Shown piece after piece: positions 4,886 through 5,179 of a stretch of DNA of 5,179 bases. How positions within the stretch are numbered: position 1 is the first letter of the stretch; each line of letters starts with the position of its first letter. Both the position numbers and the translations under genes were made by a program. The notes under the pieces were generated by a model. The model did not search any database, was not told the DNA's origin, and was given only the letters and a program-made list of their open reading frames with translations. Source of the stretch: an uncultured Saprospiraceae bacterium (GTDB lineage: Bacteria; Bacteroidota; Bacteroidia; Chitinophagales; Saprospiraceae). The stretch spans positions 1-5,179 of the forward strand of contig CALCMV010000205.1 of the NCBI GenBank assembly GCA_937967535.1, given 5' to 3'.

Positions 4886-5179
4886 ATGACAAACCTTTTC
4901 ACCAAAATCATGTTAGTGGCTGTTGCCATAGCGCTATTCTCTTTTTCGACCGAACACCCTGAAAGTGATGCCAAAGCACTCGCACTCATCAAGGCAATGT
5001 ACAAAGTAAATGGCGGTTGGGAAAAATTGGCATCAAAGAATGATGTTGAATTTACCTACGTTTACAACAGCAATGGAAAGATGGACATCTCTACCGAAAG
5101 ATACATCTTTGACAATGAGGCTTCATGGGCAAAATACAGCCGCCACGAAGTCAATGTGATGCCTGAAGAAAAAGGCACT
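4886..5179 (+). CDS. Exported protein of unknown function, 5' part only
   Basis: The reading frame is open from the ATG at 4886 to the window edge, 98 codons with no stop, so the gene is cut off at its 3' end. The start MTNLFTKIML leads into a hydrophobic stretch (residues 8-21) ending in a small polar region (SFSTEHPES), a typical Sec signal peptide. After it the protein continues as a soluble domain with a Tyr/Trp-rich pattern, KAMYKVNGGWEKLASKNDVEF then YVYNSNGKMDISTERYIFD. This recalls periplasmic beta-rich, LolA-like-fold proteins of Bacteroidota, where an xNGGWEKL helix precedes antiparallel strands, but the resemblance is from memory and only part of the domain is seen. Codon use looks coding throughout. 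The ATG at 4886 fits the signal peptide, and a candidate -7 box lies 23 bases upstream. Confidence 0.8.
   Translation, partial: MTNLFTKIMLVAVAIALFSFSTEHPESDAKALALIKAMYKVNGGWEKLASKNDVEFTYVYNSNGKMDISTERYIFDNEASWAKYSRHEVNVMPEEKGT

Noticed and set aside
4780..5004. 74-codon minus-strand open frame
   Set aside because: It is antisense to the signal peptide region of the exported protein at 4886, which has the better coding pattern.

Overview
The window looks like chromosomal DNA of a member of the Bacteroidota, possibly Saprospiria-like. Three things point that way. One gene encodes a secreted enzyme ending in a type IX secretion system (T9SS, Por) sorting domain. The intergenic DNA is very AT-rich and ribosome binding sites are weak or absent. 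An RNA gene is preceded by a TTTG / TAnnTTTG promoter, the pattern typical of the phylum. No genus can be assigned from the sequence alone.

Layout from left to right. Bases 1-237 are non-coding and hold a near-perfect 31-base hairpin. Bases 238-780 (+) encode a small lipoprotein of unknown function. Bases 781-960 contain an 8-bp tandem repeat. Bases 961-1255 form one minus-strand transcription unit: promoter, a tRNA-like gene (1017-1161) and an intrinsic terminator. The tRNA-like gene has the arms of a tRNA-Leu-type class II tRNA, a GUC anticodon triplet, and a 61-nt insert inside the variable-arm loop. Bases 1393-1527 are a large imperfect inverted repeat just past the stop of the next gene. 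Bases 1545-3191 (-) encode a 548-aa secreted alpha/beta hydrolase of the cutinase/PETase-like type with a Cys-rich domain and a T9SS tail. Bases 3192-3815 are a gene-free AT-rich stretch carrying a miniature transposon-like element (3464-3607, flanked by an 8-bp direct repeat) and a cluster of AGTTCATAGTT repeats. The next gene (3816-4586, -) encodes a TauE/SafE-type membrane permease. From 4886 to the window end (+) there is the start of an exported protein, cut off by the edge.

The genes do not form an obvious pathway or operon. The four protein genes are separated by repeat-rich spacers and look independently transcribed. The most unusual item is the tRNA-like RNA with its inserted, foldable variable arm and its own promoter and terminator. 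Next are the small mobile element and the T9SS-exported polyesterase-like enzyme.
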